Positions 63,863-64,000 of a stretch of 64,000 bases of DNA are shown here, one piece after another. The notes under the pieces were generated by a model, which saw only the letters and a program-made list of their open reading frames with translations, made no database searches and was not told where the DNA came from. This stretch comes from Vibrio sp. SNU_ST1 (GTDB taxonomy: Bacteria > Pseudomonadota > Gammaproteobacteria > Enterobacterales > Vibrionaceae), in the NCBI RefSeq assembly GCF_030563405.1, contig NZ_CP130748.1, positions 3,100,001-3,164,000 on the forward strand, read 5' to 3'. Every line of letters begins with the position of its first letter. The stretch's first letter is position 1. The position numbers and the translations under genes were made by a program.

Positions 63863-64000
63863 ATGAAAAATTCTAATCTTGCTGTTACAGCTGCAATCAC
63901 AAGTGTACTCGCGTTTGGCGGTGCAGTTCTTACATCAGCACCTGCGGAAGCAGCAGCAAAAGAAAAATGCTACGGCGTGGCAAAAGCTGGCCAAAATGAT
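63863..64000 (+). CDS. DUF2282 / BufA1-type bufferin precursor (5' part only)
   Basis: Partial: 46 codons before the window ends. It has a signal peptide (MKNSNLAVTAAITSVLAF..., cleavage near APAEAAA), then KEKCYGVAKAGQND, the N-terminal signature of DUF2282. These small Cys-containing periplasmic proteins are bufferin-type metallophores, processed by DUF692 (BufB) and DUF2063 (BufC) proteins that usually follow. ATG 63863 has GAGGGA six bases upstream; an ATG six bases earlier is too close to it. The partner genes lie beyond the window. Confidence 0.82.
   Translation, partial: MKNSNLAVTAAITSVLAFGGAVLTSAPAEAAAKEKCYGVAKAGQND

Overview
The window reads as a chromosomal segment of a Vibrionaceae species, most likely a marine Vibrio. 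The gene blocks follow the gammaproteobacterial order seen in E. coli and Vibrio: rhtB-pldB-yigL, yigB-xerC-DUF484-dapF-lysA-lptM/cyaY, cyaA/hemCDXY, rho-trxA/rhlB-gppA, recQ/rarD, and ubiD-fre. The genus call comes from protein sequence and gene order, not from a database search. Most of the window is core genome. The clear accessory pieces are an arsenic operon, one IS630-type insertion sequence and one ERIC-like repeat.

Layout. 1-2600: a small-peptide transcription unit, a DUF4145-like protein, a DUF2500 protein and an acyltransferase. 2783-6191 (minus): an arsenate-detoxification operon arsR, GAPDH-like gene, tyrosine-phosphatase-like gene, arsJ. It has an ERIC-like palindrome and a terminator-like hairpin between its genes. 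6290-13008: an EAL/HDOD protein, rhtB, pldB, yigL, an EVE protein, a composite lipoprotein and a DTW-domain tRNA-modifying enzyme. 13189-18359: two tandem FIST-GGDEF-EAL paralogues. 18529-23159: a cell-wall/lysine/recombination operon (lptM, lysA, dapF, DUF484, xerC, yigB). 23235-30586: cyaY and cyaA facing each other, then hemCDXY divergent from cyaA. A CRP site lies in the cyaA promoter and a possible 14-codon leader ORF precedes hemC.

30804-43166: an intact IS630 element, then two complete rRNA operons in tandem on the minus strand. The upstream one (16S-23S-5S, 37744-42827) has no tRNA in its spacer, only a long hairpin. The downstream one (31977-37334) has tRNA-Ile and tRNA-Ala in the spacer and tRNA-Asp after 5S. 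The internal sequence differences I found mostly come as compensating base-pair changes.

43393-50646: fre, a [2Fe-2S] ferredoxin and ubiD, a secreted protein of unknown function, rho, trxA and divergent rhlB, continuing into gppA. 52248-59991: yhhQ with a candidate preQ1-I riboswitch, DUF3630, recQ, rarD, an AraC regulator with a LysE exporter, and ggt. 60022-60615: a CsrB-family sRNA with about 28 GGA motifs, a terminator and an upstream VarA/UvrY-type inverted repeat. 60797-64000: tpx, uvrD and the first codons of a DUF2282 (BufA1-type bufferin) gene cut by the window end.

How the parts fit: the arsenic genes make and export 1-arseno-3-phosphoglycerate. The CsrB-like RNA should titrate CsrA under VarS/VarA control. 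cyaA links to carbon control through CRP. The EAL proteins belong to c-di-GMP signalling. yhhQ imports queuosine precursors and is probably sensed by its own riboswitch. I see no prophage, CRISPR array or defence island.
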